This document shows positions 15,671-25,700 of a stretch of 64,000 nucleotides of DNA, one piece after another. The stretch comes from Methylobacterium sp. Leaf91. Its GTDB lineage: Bacteria > Pseudomonadota > Alphaproteobacteria > Rhizobiales > Beijerinckiaceae. The position numbers were made by a program, and so were the translations under genes. Each line of letters begins with the position of its first letter. Position 1 is the first letter of the stretch. Location of the stretch: contig NZ_LMMP01000034.1 in the NCBI RefSeq assembly GCF_001422815.1, positions 195,442-259,441 on the forward strand, read 5' to 3'. Below the pieces are notes generated by a model, which saw only the letters and a program-made list of their open reading frames with translations, searched no databases and was not told the DNA's origin.

Positions 15671-16861
15671 ATGATGGGGCTTTTCCCGGAGCCGGCGCAC
15701 CGCGCCGACGACGCGTGCCGTCTCGTGCCTAACGAGACCCTGGATCGTGACGAGACGGTGGCTTGGCTGAAGCCCGGCTCCCTTCATGGCAGGAAGAAGG
15801 CAAGCACCACGGTATCGGCCAAACTCACCATCGCGAAGATCGCGATCGGCCTGCTGCTCGGCTCGGGACTGCCGCAGAGCGCACTGGCGCCGGCAGCGAC
15901 CGCCCATGACCGCATCGACATCCGCGCCTACGTCGCCAACGATTTCGCGGCGGCCACAATCGACAAACCCACGGATTGGGATGGGGTTCCCCTCCTCGAC
16001 CAGGAACCTGCAACGGCCAGCCTGATCGAGAACGACCTCGCCTCTCTTCCCCAGAGCCGCGAGAGCGACGGCCGGGACGTGCTTCGGTTCGGCGACATGA
16101 ATGTGCCGCGCGACATCGTCGAGACGATCCTGAAGGCCTCGTCCGAGACCGGGGTCGATCCGGTCTACATGATGGCGCTGGCCGACAAGGAATCGAGCTT
16201 CTCGACCACGGTGAAGGCCTCGACCTCTTCGGCCGAGGGCCTGTTCCAGTTCCTCTCCGCCACCTGGCTCGAACTGGTACGGACCTATGGCGCCCGCTAC
16301 GGCTATGAGGCCGAGGCCAACGCCATCACCGGCCGCGGCAGCGCCATCACGATCCAGGACGAGGCCACCCGCACCCGCGTGCTGCGCCTTCGGCAGGACC
16401 CCTATGTGGCGGCCCTGATGGCCGGCGAGCTGATCAAGCGCGACCGTGCCCGTATCGAGCAGCGCATCGGCCGCGAACTGAAGACCTCCGAACTCTATCT
16501 CGCCCATTTCCTCGGCACGTCGAGCGCCGGCAAGTTCCTGACGCTGAGCGACGACAACCCGGACCTCGTGGCCAAGCAGGCGTTCCGCGCCGCCGCCCGC
16601 GCCAACCGCAGCCTCTTCACCGCGAAGGCCGGCAAGCACCGCCGCAGCCTGACTGTCGCCGAAGTCCGCGAGCGCCTCGGCGACATGATCGACCGCCGGC
16701 TCGACCAGTATGAAGGCGTCACCGCCCTGGTCGGCACCCAGGACGTCACCCCGGAGACGAACAGCGATCCGAGCCAGGCCTCGGCCCTCCTCGATGCGAG
16801 CCTGCGCGTTTCGGCCCCGACCGGGCGGATGCAGGTCACCGAGGCTTTACCGAGAGAATAG
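15671..16861 (+). CDS. Lytic transglycosylase (SLT-fold) exported protein
   Basis: Murein hydrolase of 396 residues, probably periplasmic. A basic N-terminal stretch is followed by a hydrophobic signal segment (about 52-75, KIAIGLLLGSGLPQSALA). The SLT core begins around residue 150 with VDPVYMMALADKESSF, containing the catalytic glutamate, and AEGLFQFLSATWL, the Gly-Leu-x-Gln-Phe block. The C-terminal 110 residues are hydrophilic and of no known family. ATG codons at 15671 and 15674 both follow an AAGGA; the second has better spacing. Two CtrA-like boxes upstream suggest cell-cycle control. Confidence 0.85.
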   Translation: MMGLFPEPAHRADDACRLVPNETLDRDETVAWLKPGSLHGRKKASTTVSAKLTIAKIAIGLLLGSGLPQSALAPAATAHDRIDIRAYVANDFAAATIDKPTDWDGVPLLDQEPATASLIENDLASLPQSRESDGRDVLRFGDMNVPRDIVETILKASSETGVDPVYMMALADKESSFSTTVKASTSSAEGLFQFLSATWLELVRTYGARYGYEAEANAITGRGSAITIQDEATRTRVLRLRQDPYVAALMAGELIKRDRARIEQRIGRELKTSELYLAHFLGTSSAGKFLTLSDDNPDLVAKQAFRAAARANRSLFTAKAGKHRRSLTVAEVRERLGDMIDRRLDQYEGVTALVGTQDVTPETNSDPSQASALLDASLRVSAPTGRMQVTEALPRE

Positions 16862-16970
16862 AGCTTCGGCCGAGATTCGTCGCTCGGGCGGCGAACCGGG
16901 CCGCTGAATCGGACTGATGCCGCTGGGGGTCCGAACGCAGGCCAGCGCGGTAGGCCATGACATTCATGAA

Positions 16971-17120
16971 CACACCTCCGTCATTCCGGGGCCGCGCAGC
17001 GGAGCCCGGAATCCAGAGCCGCGACACGTGCTCGACATGGCAGCGTCGGCGGTTCTGGATTGCACGCCTCTGGCGCGGCCCTCCGGGTCCGGGCTCGCCT
17101 GTGGCGACCCGGAATGACGG
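16971..17120. repeat. Dispersed quasi-palindromic intergenic repeat, copy 1
   Basis: The gene-free stretch 16862-17297 holds one copy of an element also found near 31.1 kb. The outer inverted repeat is CCGTCATTCCGGG / CCCGGAATGACGG; an inner pair, CCGGAATCCAGA against TCTGGATT, folds within it. The shared core includes GTGCTCGACATGGCAGC. Copy 1 carries roughly 25 extra bases in its right half relative to copy 2. No coding frame with neighbour-like codon use is seen. It resembles a REP/MITE-like mobile or structural repeat. Confidence 0.8.
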
Positions 17121-17297
17121 CGAGGGACAAACCTCAGAGAGCTCTGGTGAGCACGTCTCTGCATTTTGCCCGAGTTCGGAGCCCTGGCGACGCCGCTTCC
17201 GGCATGGCGTCGAAGGTTCTTTCCGGTCTAGAACCGCCAAGCCAGCGCCGACGGTAAGCCGACGGGACCTGCGCTCCTGGATGACCACCGGCGGCCG

Positions 17298-19772
17298 ATG
17301 ACAGATCAAGAACCGGAACGGCCGAAGACCGGCGAAACGCCGGATGCCCGAACCGCCGCCCGCGAAGCCGGACAAGCGGCCCGTGTCCTGTTCAGGCATC
17401 TCGGCTTCCTTCTCGTCACGGCCTTACGCGGCCTCGCACGCGGCCTGCTTTCAGCGGCGCGCGCTGCGGGCCGAACGCTCGGCACCCTCGGTTCGAGGCT
17501 CACCGAACGCGCCGCCTCCGCGCGGACGAGCGGCACGGACACTCCGCCTGCGGCAGGGATCGCTCCGGCGGCGCAGACGCCACAATCGGGCTGGCGCGGC
17601 CGTCTGCGGGAACGGCCCTACCTCGCCGCCGGCCTCGCGGCCCTCGCCCTTCCGCTGGTCTTCGTCGCTTGCCTCGTCCTCTACAGTTTCGCGACCCTGC
17701 CGCCGCTCGGCGGCGTGGTGCCGGAAGGCGGCCAGCGCGCCCTCACGGTGGAGGCGGATGACGGACGGGTCTTCGCGACGCGCGGCGCCTTTCAGGGCCA
17801 GAAGCTGACCGCGGCCGACATGCCGGCCCATCTCGCCCAGGCCGTGGTCGCCATCGAGGACCGGCGCTTCTACTCGCATTGGGGAGTTGATCCGCGCGGG
17901 CTGGCACGGGCGCTCTGGCGCAACACCGTGAGCGGCGGGGTGCGCGAGGGCGCGTCCACCATCACGCAGCAATATGTCCGGCTCACCTCCCTCACCCAGG
18001 AGAAGACGCTGCGCCGGAAGATCCAGGAAGCGTTCCTGGCCCTGCGCGTCGAGAGCACGATGTCGAAGGAGGACATCCTCCTCGGCTATCTCAACACCGC
18101 CTATTTCGGGGCCGGCGCCTATGGGATCGACGCCGCGTCGCGGCGCTATTTCGGCAAAGGCGCGAAGGCGCTGACGCTTCCCGAGGCGGCGATGCTGGCG
18201 GGCCTCGTCCGAGCGCCGTCGCAGCTGGCGCCGACGCGCAATTTCGGCGGCGCCAAGGAGCGCGCCGACATCGTGCTGCAGACTATGGTCGAGACCGGCG
18301 CGATCACCGCCGCCGAGGCCGACAAGGCGCGCGCCGAGACGATCACCCTGCGGACCCCGCCCGAGACTCCGCCGGGCACCAATTACTTCCTCGACATGGT
18401 GTCGGCGGACGCCAAGCGTCTGTCGGACACGCCCGGCGACGTCACGCTGCGCACCACCCTGAACCTCGATTTGCAGAGCCTGGCGGAGGGCGTCGTCGCC
18501 CGCCGGCTCGATGCGGAAGGGGCGAAGAAGAAGGCGAGCCAGGGCGCCATGGTCGTCCTGAACAAGGAGGGCGCGATCCTCGCCATGGTCGGCGGGCGCG
18601 ACTACGAGGACAGCCAGTTCAACCGGGCGATCCAGGCCAAGCGTCAGGCCGGCTCGCTGTTCAAGCTGTTCGTCTACCTCACCGCCTATGAGAAGGGCTT
18701 GTCGCCAGAGACGGTGCTGGTGGACCGGCCGATCCAGATCGGCGATTGGGAGCCGCAGAATGCGAGCGGCCGTTTCCGTGGGGCGGTCCCCCTCCGCACG
18801 GCCTTCGCGCAATCGATCAACACCATCGCCGCACAACTGGCCGACGAGATCGGCATGGCCTCGGTGATCGAGACCGCGCGCAAGCTCGGCGTCACCTCCG
18901 ACCTTCCCAACGTCCCGAGCCTCGCCCTCGGCTCGGCCGAAGTCTCCCTGCTGGAGATGACACGAGCCTATGCCGGCGTGCTGGCCAGCGCCCAGCCCCT
19001 CGACACCTACGGCGTCCATGCCATTCGCGGCCCCGGCCCAGACCCGCTCTACCTGCGCCCCGATTCCAAACCGACGACGCCCCTGCCGGGCGAGAGCCGC
19101 GCGATGATGCTGGATTCGCTCCAGGCCGTGGTGGATAGCGGAACCGGACGGGCCGCGCGGATCACCAACCTCGCGGTGGGCGGCAAGACCGGGACGACGC
19201 AGGATTACCGCGATGCCTGGTTCGTCGGGGTGACGCCGGACCTCGTCGTCGGCGTCTGGGTCGGCAACGACGACAATACCTCGATGAACAAGGTCGGCGG
19301 CGGCGACCTGCCGGCGGCGATCTTCAAGGATTTCACCCAGCGCGCCACCGTCCAGATGGCGTCGCGGCGCAAGCGCCCCTCCACCGCCCGCGCCGAGCCG
19401 GCCCCCGCCGCCAAGGAGACCAGTGCCGCCGGAGCGTTGCGCGGCGTGCCGGAGGTGATCGATACCGGAACCCTGTCGTTCCGTGGCCGGACGGTGCGCC
19501 TCCTCGGCGTCGATGGCGAACGCGGTGCCCTGGCACGCCAGCTCGCCCGCTATCTGCGCCGGCGCGAAGTCGTCTGCGAGCCGGCGGCCAACGGTGCCGT
19601 CGACGAGGCCCAGCCTACGGGCCTGCGCTGCCAGATCGACGGCGACGACCTCGCATCGTTGATCCTCACGGCCGGCGGCGCGCGCGCCTCAGAGGATGCC
19701 CCATCGGACCTTTTGGCCGCCGAAGAGCAGGCTCGCTCCGAGCGCGCCGGCCTGTGGCGGCGCGAGCGCTGA
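17298..19772 (+). CDS. Class A penicillin-binding protein (PBP1A type) with C-terminal nuclease-fold domain
   Basis: Bifunctional peptidoglycan synthase of 824 residues. A cytoplasmic N-terminus of about 110 residues precedes one membrane anchor (111-132). The GT51 domain shows EDRRFYSHWGVDPRG (Glu187) and GASTITQQYVR; the transpeptidase has SLFK (Ser453), SIN (506-508) and KTGTT (630-634). The last 100 residues (about 722-822) read FRGRTVRLLGVDGERG ... CQIDGDDLASLILTAGGAR ... EEQARSERAGLW, which follows the staphylococcal-nuclease (TNase) fold pattern and is not part of ordinary PBPs. Active-site residues of that domain appear incomplete, so it may be a binding module. Confidence 0.9.
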   Translation: MTDQEPERPKTGETPDARTAAREAGQAARVLFRHLGFLLVTALRGLARGLLSAARAAGRTLGTLGSRLTERAASARTSGTDTPPAAGIAPAAQTPQSGWRGRLRERPYLAAGLAALALPLVFVACLVLYSFATLPPLGGVVPEGGQRALTVEADDGRVFATRGAFQGQKLTAADMPAHLAQAVVAIEDRRFYSHWGVDPRGLARALWRNTVSGGVREGASTITQQYVRLTSLTQEKTLRRKIQEAFLALRVESTMSKEDILLGYLNTAYFGAGAYGIDAASRRYFGKGAKALTLPEAAMLAGLVRAPSQLAPTRNFGGAKERADIVLQTMVETGAITAAEADKARAETITLRTPPETPPGTNYFLDMVSADAKRLSDTPGDVTLRTTLNLDLQSLAEGVVARRLDAEGAKKKASQGAMVVLNKEGAILAMVGGRDYEDSQFNRAIQAKRQAGSLFKLFVYLTAYEKGLSPETVLVDRPIQIGDWEPQNASGRFRGAVPLRTAFAQSINTIAAQLADEIGMASVIETARKLGVTSDLPNVPSLALGSAEVSLLEMTRAYAGVLASAQPLDTYGVHAIRGPGPDPLYLRPDSKPTTPLPGESRAMMLDSLQAVVDSGTGRAARITNLAVGGKTGTTQDYRDAWFVGVTPDLVVGVWVGNDDNTSMNKVGGGDLPAAIFKDFTQRATVQMASRRKRPSTARAEPAPAAKETSAAGALRGVPEVIDTGTLSFRGRTVRLLGVDGERGALARQLARYLRRREVVCEPAANGAVDEAQPTGLRCQIDGDDLASLILTAGGARASEDAPSDLLAAEEQARSERAGLWRRER

Positions 19773-19809
19773 TACCTGCGATCCGCCGGCTTTTCCCGTC
19801 TATGACCGG

Positions 19810-21303
19810 TCAGCGGAACGGCGGCTCGTCGAAGCTGCGCAGCTTGCGCGAATGCAGGCCGTTCCGGTCGGCGCGGAGGATATCGAGGGCGGACAGGCCG
19901 ATGAGCAGGTGCTCGGCCACCGCCCGTTCGTAGAAGGCGTTCGCCGCGCCCGGCAGCTTGATCTCGCCATGGAGCGGCTTGTCGGAGACGCAGAGGAGCG
20001 TGCCGTAGGGAACCCGGAGGCGGTAGCCCTGCGCCGCGATGGTGCCGCTCTCCATGTCGACGCCGATGGCGCGGGACAGGTTGATCCGCCGCCGCTCCTG
20101 GCTGAAGCGGAGCTCCCAATTGCGGTCGTCATAGGTCACCACCGTGCCCGTGCGCAGGCGGCGCTTCAGGTTCTCGCTGGTCTCGCCGGTGACGTTGGCG
20201 GCGGCGGCCTGGAGCGCCAGCTGGACTTCGGCCAAAGCCGGCACCGGCACGTCCGGTGGAACCAGCTCGTCCAGGATGCGGTCGCGGCGCAGATAGCCAT
20301 GGGCGAGGACGTAGTCGCCGATGGTCTGCGACTGCCGCAACCCGCCGCAATGGCCGACCATGAGCCAGCAATGCGGACGCAGGACCGCGAGATGGTCGGT
20401 GATCGTCTTGGCGTTGGAGGGGCCGACGCCGATGTTGACCAGCGTCGTGCCCTGCATCGACCCGTCGGGGCCACGCGCCACGAGGTGGTAGGCCGGCATC
20501 TGGAACTTGTGCCAGGGCGAAGCGGCGATGAGGGCCGCCGGATCGATGCTCGCCGCCTCCGCCCGCGAGACGGTGATGCCGCCCGGCAGGATCATGCGCT
20601 CGTAGCCATCCTTTCCGCTGGCGAGCTGCTCCAATCCGTGCCGGATGAAGCCGTCGACGTAGCGATGGTAGTTCGTCAGCAGGATCCACGGCTGGACGTC
20701 GCGCCAGTCGCAGCCGGTGTAATGGACGAGACGGCGCAGGGAGTAATCGACCCGGATCGCGTCGAACAGCGCCAGGGGCTTCGGCTCTTCGACCGGCGCC
20801 ACCCAGAGGCCGTCGGCGATCTCGTCTCCCACCACCGAGAGCAGCGGGACGGGGAAGTAGGTGGCCAGATCGCGCGGCGTGATCCCGCTGCCCGAGAGGT
20901 TGGCGCCGGGCTCCAGCACGTAGGGATAGGGAATCTCCTGGGCGCTCAGGCCGACTTCCAATGTAGCGCCGTAATCCCGCACCAGGGGCGTCAGCTGCTC
21001 CAGCAGATACGGCCGGAAATGCGCCGGCTGCGTCACCGTGGTGGCGTAGGTGCCGGGAGACTGGAACTTCGCCGTCGCGCGGGAAAAACGTGGGATCGGC
21101 CCGGACGGGTGATAGGTGATCCGTAGTTCGGGATAGCGGAACTGAAGCCGCTCGGCATGGTCCGGCGCGGCGCCCCCGTCGAGATAGCGGGTCAGGGCGG
21201 TCTGGAGCGACTGGATCGCACCCGCGTACAAGGCGGCGAGGCGGTCGACGGCGGTCTCGGCATCGCCCACGGATTCCATCGGGCGCCATTCGCTGGTGGT
21301 CAC
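19810..21303 (-). CDS. amn: AMP nucleosidase
   Basis: Hydrolyses AMP to adenine and ribose 5-phosphate in the cytosol. The 497 residues show the long N-terminal Amn domain (YPELRITYHPSGPIPRFSRATAKFQSPGTYATTVTQP) and the C-terminal nucleoside-phosphorylase-like domain with VNIGVGPSNAKTITDHLAVLRPHCWLMVGHCGGLRQSQ and VDMESGTIAAQGYR. The frame extends further upstream, but I place the start at the GTG at 21303, which has GAGGAGA just before it and gives the usual family length. It is convergent with the PBP gene. Confidence 0.92.
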   Translation of the reverse strand: MTTSEWRPMESVGDAETAVDRLAALYAGAIQSLQTALTRYLDGGAAPDHAERLQFRYPELRITYHPSGPIPRFSRATAKFQSPGTYATTVTQPAHFRPYLLEQLTPLVRDYGATLEVGLSAQEIPYPYVLEPGANLSGSGITPRDLATYFPVPLLSVVGDEIADGLWVAPVEEPKPLALFDAIRVDYSLRRLVHYTGCDWRDVQPWILLTNYHRYVDGFIRHGLEQLASGKDGYERMILPGGITVSRAEAASIDPAALIAASPWHKFQMPAYHLVARGPDGSMQGTTLVNIGVGPSNAKTITDHLAVLRPHCWLMVGHCGGLRQSQTIGDYVLAHGYLRRDRILDELVPPDVPVPALAEVQLALQAAAANVTGETSENLKRRLRTGTVVTYDDRNWELRFSQERRRINLSRAIGVDMESGTIAAQGYRLRVPYGTLLCVSDKPLHGEIKLPGAANAFYERAVAEHLLIGLSALDILRADRNGLHSRKLRSFDEPPFR

Positions 21304-21508
21304 GCTCTCTCCTCGAAAGGCTTCGGCCCGTAGGTGGTTGGGCAGATTGAATTGCCGACGGAAACCTATACCCCGCCGGCCGTGGATGGAACGATGCGGC
21401 CCGCATGGCGGCGCGTTGTCGACCGGCTTGCGCACGGGGGCGAGTTGTCCGACATGCTCGCTTCGAACGGCTCGCGCGGTCCCGCCGGGTAACGCCTCTC
21501 CAAACCCG

Positions 21509-22039
21509 ATGCGCAAGATGAGCGACCCAATCGACCGGCGGCCCGGCGAAGAGACCGTCACGCTGCCCGCCTCCCACGATGCCGGGCTCTACTTCATCGG
21601 CCGTGTCCGGACCCCATGGGCGACCCGCGCCGAATGCCCGAAGAACGGGCTTCAGACCGACGCCATCTGCACCCTGGAGGTGGATGCCGCCTTCGCTCCC
21701 GGTTTGCAGAACGTGGAGGGGGCGAGCCACCTCATCGTGCTCTACTGGATGGACCGGGCGGCCCGGGACATCGTGCGCCAGATGCCGCGCCATGCGGAGG
21801 GCAGCCGGGGCACGTTCTCCCTGCGCTCCCCGGCGCGGCCCAACCCCATCGCGCTGTCTGTGGTGGAACTCCTCGGCATCGAAGGGACGACCCTGAGAGT
21901 CAGAGGGCTCGACTGCCTCGACGGCACGCCGCTCCTCGACATCAAGCCCTATTACGCCAGCACCGATTCGCGGCCGGATGCGACCATCGACCGAGCCGGC
22001 ACGGCAAAAATCGTGGACGGATCGGGAGCGGCCCGGTGA
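21509..22039 (+). CDS. trmO: tRNA (N6-threonylcarbamoyladenosine(37)-N6)-methyltransferase TrmO-like
   Basis: TsaA/YaeB-like beta-barrel methyltransferase of 176 residues that methylates t6A37 of tRNA using SAM. The sequence has the family blocks FIGRVRTPWATRAECPKN, EGASHLIVLYWMD, FSLRSPARPNPIALSVVELLGIEG and LDCLDGTPLLDIKPY. The C-terminal extension of gammaproteobacterial TrmO is missing, as in many short homologues. ATG at 21509 or 21518 is possible; neither has a clear Shine-Dalgarno sequence. The stop overlaps the next gene as GTGA. Confidence 0.85.
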   Translation: MRKMSDPIDRRPGEETVTLPASHDAGLYFIGRVRTPWATRAECPKNGLQTDAICTLEVDAAFAPGLQNVEGASHLIVLYWMDRAARDIVRQMPRHAEGSRGTFSLRSPARPNPIALSVVELLGIEGTTLRVRGLDCLDGTPLLDIKPYYASTDSRPDATIDRAGTAKIVDGSGAAR

Positions 22040-22731
22040 GGGCTCTGCGCCTGGGCCTTGCCGGGTTGGCGATCCTCGGCGTCGGCTTCGCCATCGGATG
22101 GATCGAGAAGCCCCTGCGCCTCAACACCCGGCTCTACGCCACGGACCGGTTGCCTTCGATCCAGGCCCATCTCGACGATGCACCGGACGGCTACATCCTC
22201 CTCGCCGGCGATTCGCAGGCCGAGTTGCAGAACCCGGCGCAGCGGGTCTGCGGCGCGGAGATCGTCAATGCCGGTGTGAGCGGCGCCTCGGCCTCCGTCT
22301 ATGCCGATCTCGTGGCCAACCTGTCCGTGAAGACCCGCCCCCGCGCGGTGGTGGCCTTCATCGGAACCAACGATCTTCTGCGGAAGAAGGAGCCGCTGTC
22401 CGACAGAACGGCCCAGATCTTCGACGAATCGGTGGAGCGGATCGTGAAACGGCTGCAGGCCGAAAGCGACCGCGTCGTGGTCGCCGCCATTCCGCCCATC
22501 TCGCGTTCGGTGGCGAAGCGCCTCGAACCGGCGGCGGTAGCGGCCTATTCCGCCCGGATCAGGGTCCTGTGCGAACGCCTGTCCTGCGGTTATGCGGATC
22601 CTTTCGCGGAGCTCCGCGACGGCGATACCGGGTTCGCCCTGCCCGGCACCTTGCGCGACGATCTGCACATCGCGGATTACCGCCGCGTGATGCGGGCCTT
22701 GGAGCCCGCTCTCTGCGCGGCGAGGCCCTGA
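22036..22731 (+). CDS. SGNH/GDSL hydrolase family protein, membrane-anchored or exported
   Basis: Protein of 231 residues with one N-terminal hydrophobic segment (about 3-22). The SGNH blocks are present: I as LAGDSQAELQN (catalytic Ser), II/III as IGTNDLL (Gly and Asn), and V as DDLHIADYRR (Asp and His). The enzyme is probably a periplasmic esterase or deacylase; substrate unknown. The GTG start overlaps the trmO stop by GTGA. Its TGA is immediately adjacent to the stop of the convergent RND gene, so there is no intergenic base between them. Confidence 0.8.
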   Translation: MRALRLGLAGLAILGVGFAIGWIEKPLRLNTRLYATDRLPSIQAHLDDAPDGYILLAGDSQAELQNPAQRVCGAEIVNAGVSGASASVYADLVANLSVKTRPRAVVAFIGTNDLLRKKEPLSDRTAQIFDESVERIVKRLQAESDRVVVAAIPPISRSVAKRLEPAAVAAYSARIRVLCERLSCGYADPFAELRDGDTGFALPGTLRDDLHIADYRRVMRALEPALCAARP

Positions 22732-25700
22732 TCAGGCCCCGGCGTGATGGGGCGCCGCCGGCGCCGTCGATGCACCGCCTTCCGGCCTGTCTCCCTTGGG
22801 TGCCTTGATGCGGTACCAGCCGACATAGAGGGCGGGCAGGAAGAACAGCGTCAGGAAGGTGGCGGCGATGATGCCGCCGATCATGGCATAGGCCATCGGC
22901 CCCCAGAACACTTCACGGGCGATGGGGATGAGGGCGAGGCTCGCCGCCCCGGCCGTGAGCAGGATCGGCCGCATCCGGTGGCAGGTCGCCTCCACCACCG
23001 CATCCCACGGGGCGTAGCCCTCGCGGTCGTACTCGTCGATCTGCATCACCAAAATCACCGAGTTGCGGATGATGATGCCGATGAGGGCGAGCACGCCGAG
23101 GATGGCGACGAAGCCCAATGGCTTGCCGAAGGGCAGCAGGATCGCCACCACGCCGATCAGGCCGAGCGGCGCCACGCTCGCCACCAGGAACAGCTTCTGG
23201 AAGCTCTGAAGCTGGATCATCAGGAACATCGCCATGGCGAGCAGCATCACCGGCGCCACCGCCGCGATGGGTCCGCTGCCCTTGGCGCTCTCCTCGACCG
23301 CACCGCCGACCGCGAGGGTGTAGCCGTCCGGCAGGGTCTTCTCGAAGGCCTTGATGGCCGGATCGAGGGCGTTGACGATGGTCGGGGCCTGGGTGTCGTT
23401 CACGATGGCCGCCCGGACCGTGATGGTGGGCAGGCGGTCGCGGCGCCAGACGATGGGCTGTTCGAGTTCGTAGCTCACCGTGGCGAAGGCCAGCAGCGGC
23501 ACGACGCTGCCGTTCGATAGCGGCACCTGCAGGCTCTGGAGCGTCTCGACGGAGTTGCGCTCCACCGCCTGGGCGCGGCCGATGACGTCCACGAGGTAGA
23601 TCGAATCGCGGACCTGCGTGATCGCCCGGCCGCCGACGATGCCGTTGAGCAGGCCGGCGATATCCTCCGAAGTGACCCCGAGCTGGCGCGCCTTGTCCTG
23701 GATGATCTCGACCTTGAGCACCTTGCCGGGCTCGTTCCAGTCGAGGTTGGGCAGGCCGACATTCGGGTTCGAGGCGACGATGTTGCTGAGCTGGAGCGCG
23801 AGGCCCCGCACCTTCTGGAGATCGGGTCCGCTCAGCCGGTACTGGATCGGGCGTCCCACCGGCGGGCCGAGATCGAGAGAGTGGACGAACACGTCGGTAC
23901 CGACGAATTCCTTGGCCGCCAGCGCCTCGAATTTCTGGATCATCTTGTCCCGCGCCTCGAGCGAGGAGGTCACCACGATGATCTGGCCGAAGAACGCGTT
24001 GCCGAGCTGCTGGTCGAGGGGAAGATAGAAGCGCACCGCGCCCTGCCCGACATAGGAACTCCAGCGCAGGATGTCGGGATCGCCCTTCATCGTCGCCTCG
24101 AACCGGTCCATCTGGGCCTTGGTCTCGGCGATGCTGGCATTCTGCGGCAACGTCATGTCCACGAGGATCTCGGGACGGTCGGAGGCCGGGAAGAATTGCT
24201 GCTGCACGAACTGGATGCCGTAGAGCGACAGGCCGAGCAGGCCGACGCAGAAGGCCACGGTGATCCAGCGGAAGCGCATGGCCGGAAGCAGCATCGCCCG
24301 GAAGGTACGGAGCAGGAAGCTCGGTTTGTCGTGATGCTTCTTGATGGTCTTCGGCAGCAGCTTCACGCCGATGAGCGGCGCGAACAGCACCGCCACGACC
24401 CAGGAAATCAGGAGCGAGGCCGCGATGACCACGAACAAGCTATAGGTGTACTCGCCCGCCGCCGAGCCGTTGAAGCCGATGGGCAGGAAGCCCGCCACCG
24501 TGACGAGGGTGCCGGTGAGCATCGGGAAGGCGGTGGAGGTGTAGGCGAAGGTCGCCGCCTTCTTCAGGGTGTCGCCGACCTCGAGCCGCGCGACCATCAT
24601 CTCAACCGTGATCATGGCGTCGTCGACGAGGAGGCCCAGCGAGATGATGAGGGCGCCGAGCGAAATGCGCTGAAGCGTGACGCCCATGACCTGCATCACC
24701 ACGAAGACCACGGCGAGGACGAGGGGGATGGAGAACGAGACCACGAGCCCTGCGCGCCATCCGAGGCTGATGAAGCTGACGCCGAGGACGATGACGACGG
24801 CCTCGATCAGCGCCTTGGTGAAGCCGCCCACAGCCTCTTCGACGATCTTCGGCTGGTCGGAGACGAGGTGGATGCCGACGCCGTAAGGTAGCTCGCCTTC
24901 GAGCTTCTTCATCCGCGCCTTCAGGTCGTGGCCGAAGGTCAGCAGGTTGCCGGAGGGCTGCATGGCGATGGCGAGGCCGATCGCAGGCTGGCCGTTGAAC
25001 CGGAACAGGGCGGTCGGCGGATCGGTGAAGCCGCGCGAGATTTCCGCAACGTCGGACAGGCGGAAGAAGCGGTCGTTCACCCGGAGGTTGATGGTCCTGA
25101 GGCTATCCTCGGAAACGAACTGGCCGCCGACGCGCACGGAGACGCGCTCGGGCCCGGCCTGGATCACGCCGGAGGGGGCAATGGCGTTCTGCGCCTGCAG
25201 CGTCGCGATGACGGCGGCCTGGTCGACGCCGAGGCCGGCGAGCTTACGGGTGGAGAAGTCGAGGTAGATCGCCTCGTCCTGCGCGCCGAGCAGCTGCATC
25301 TTGCCGGCATTGTTGACCTTCTTCAGGTCGGCGCGCACCCGCTCCACATAGTCGCGAAGCTGGCGCATGGAGACGCCGTCGGCGGTGAACGCATAGACGT
25401 TGCCGAAGACGTCGCCGAACTCGTCGTTGAAGAACGGCCCCTGGATCCCCTGTGGGAAGGTGCTGCCGATATCGCCGATGCGCTTGCGGACCTGGTAGAA
25501 AATGCCCGGGATGGTCTTGGGCGGCGTCGTCTCGCGCAGCTGCACGAAGACCGTGGTCTGGCCCGGCGTGGTGTAGCTGCGGCTGAAATCGACGGCATCG
25601 ATCTGCTGCAATTCCTTCTCGATCCGTTCGGTGACCTGATCGAGTGTGTCGCTGATCGTGGCGCCGGGCCAGCGCGCCTGCACGATCATCGTCTTGATGG

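Noticed and set aside
16971..17120. Repeat as CRISPR or insertion sequence
   Set aside because: No regularly spaced repeats and no transposase frame; it is a single nested palindromic unit with one more copy 14 kb away.
20129..21793. 554-codon minus-strand frame over amn
   Set aside because: Arginine/proline/glycine-rich shadow of AMP nucleosidase, which has clear family motifs.
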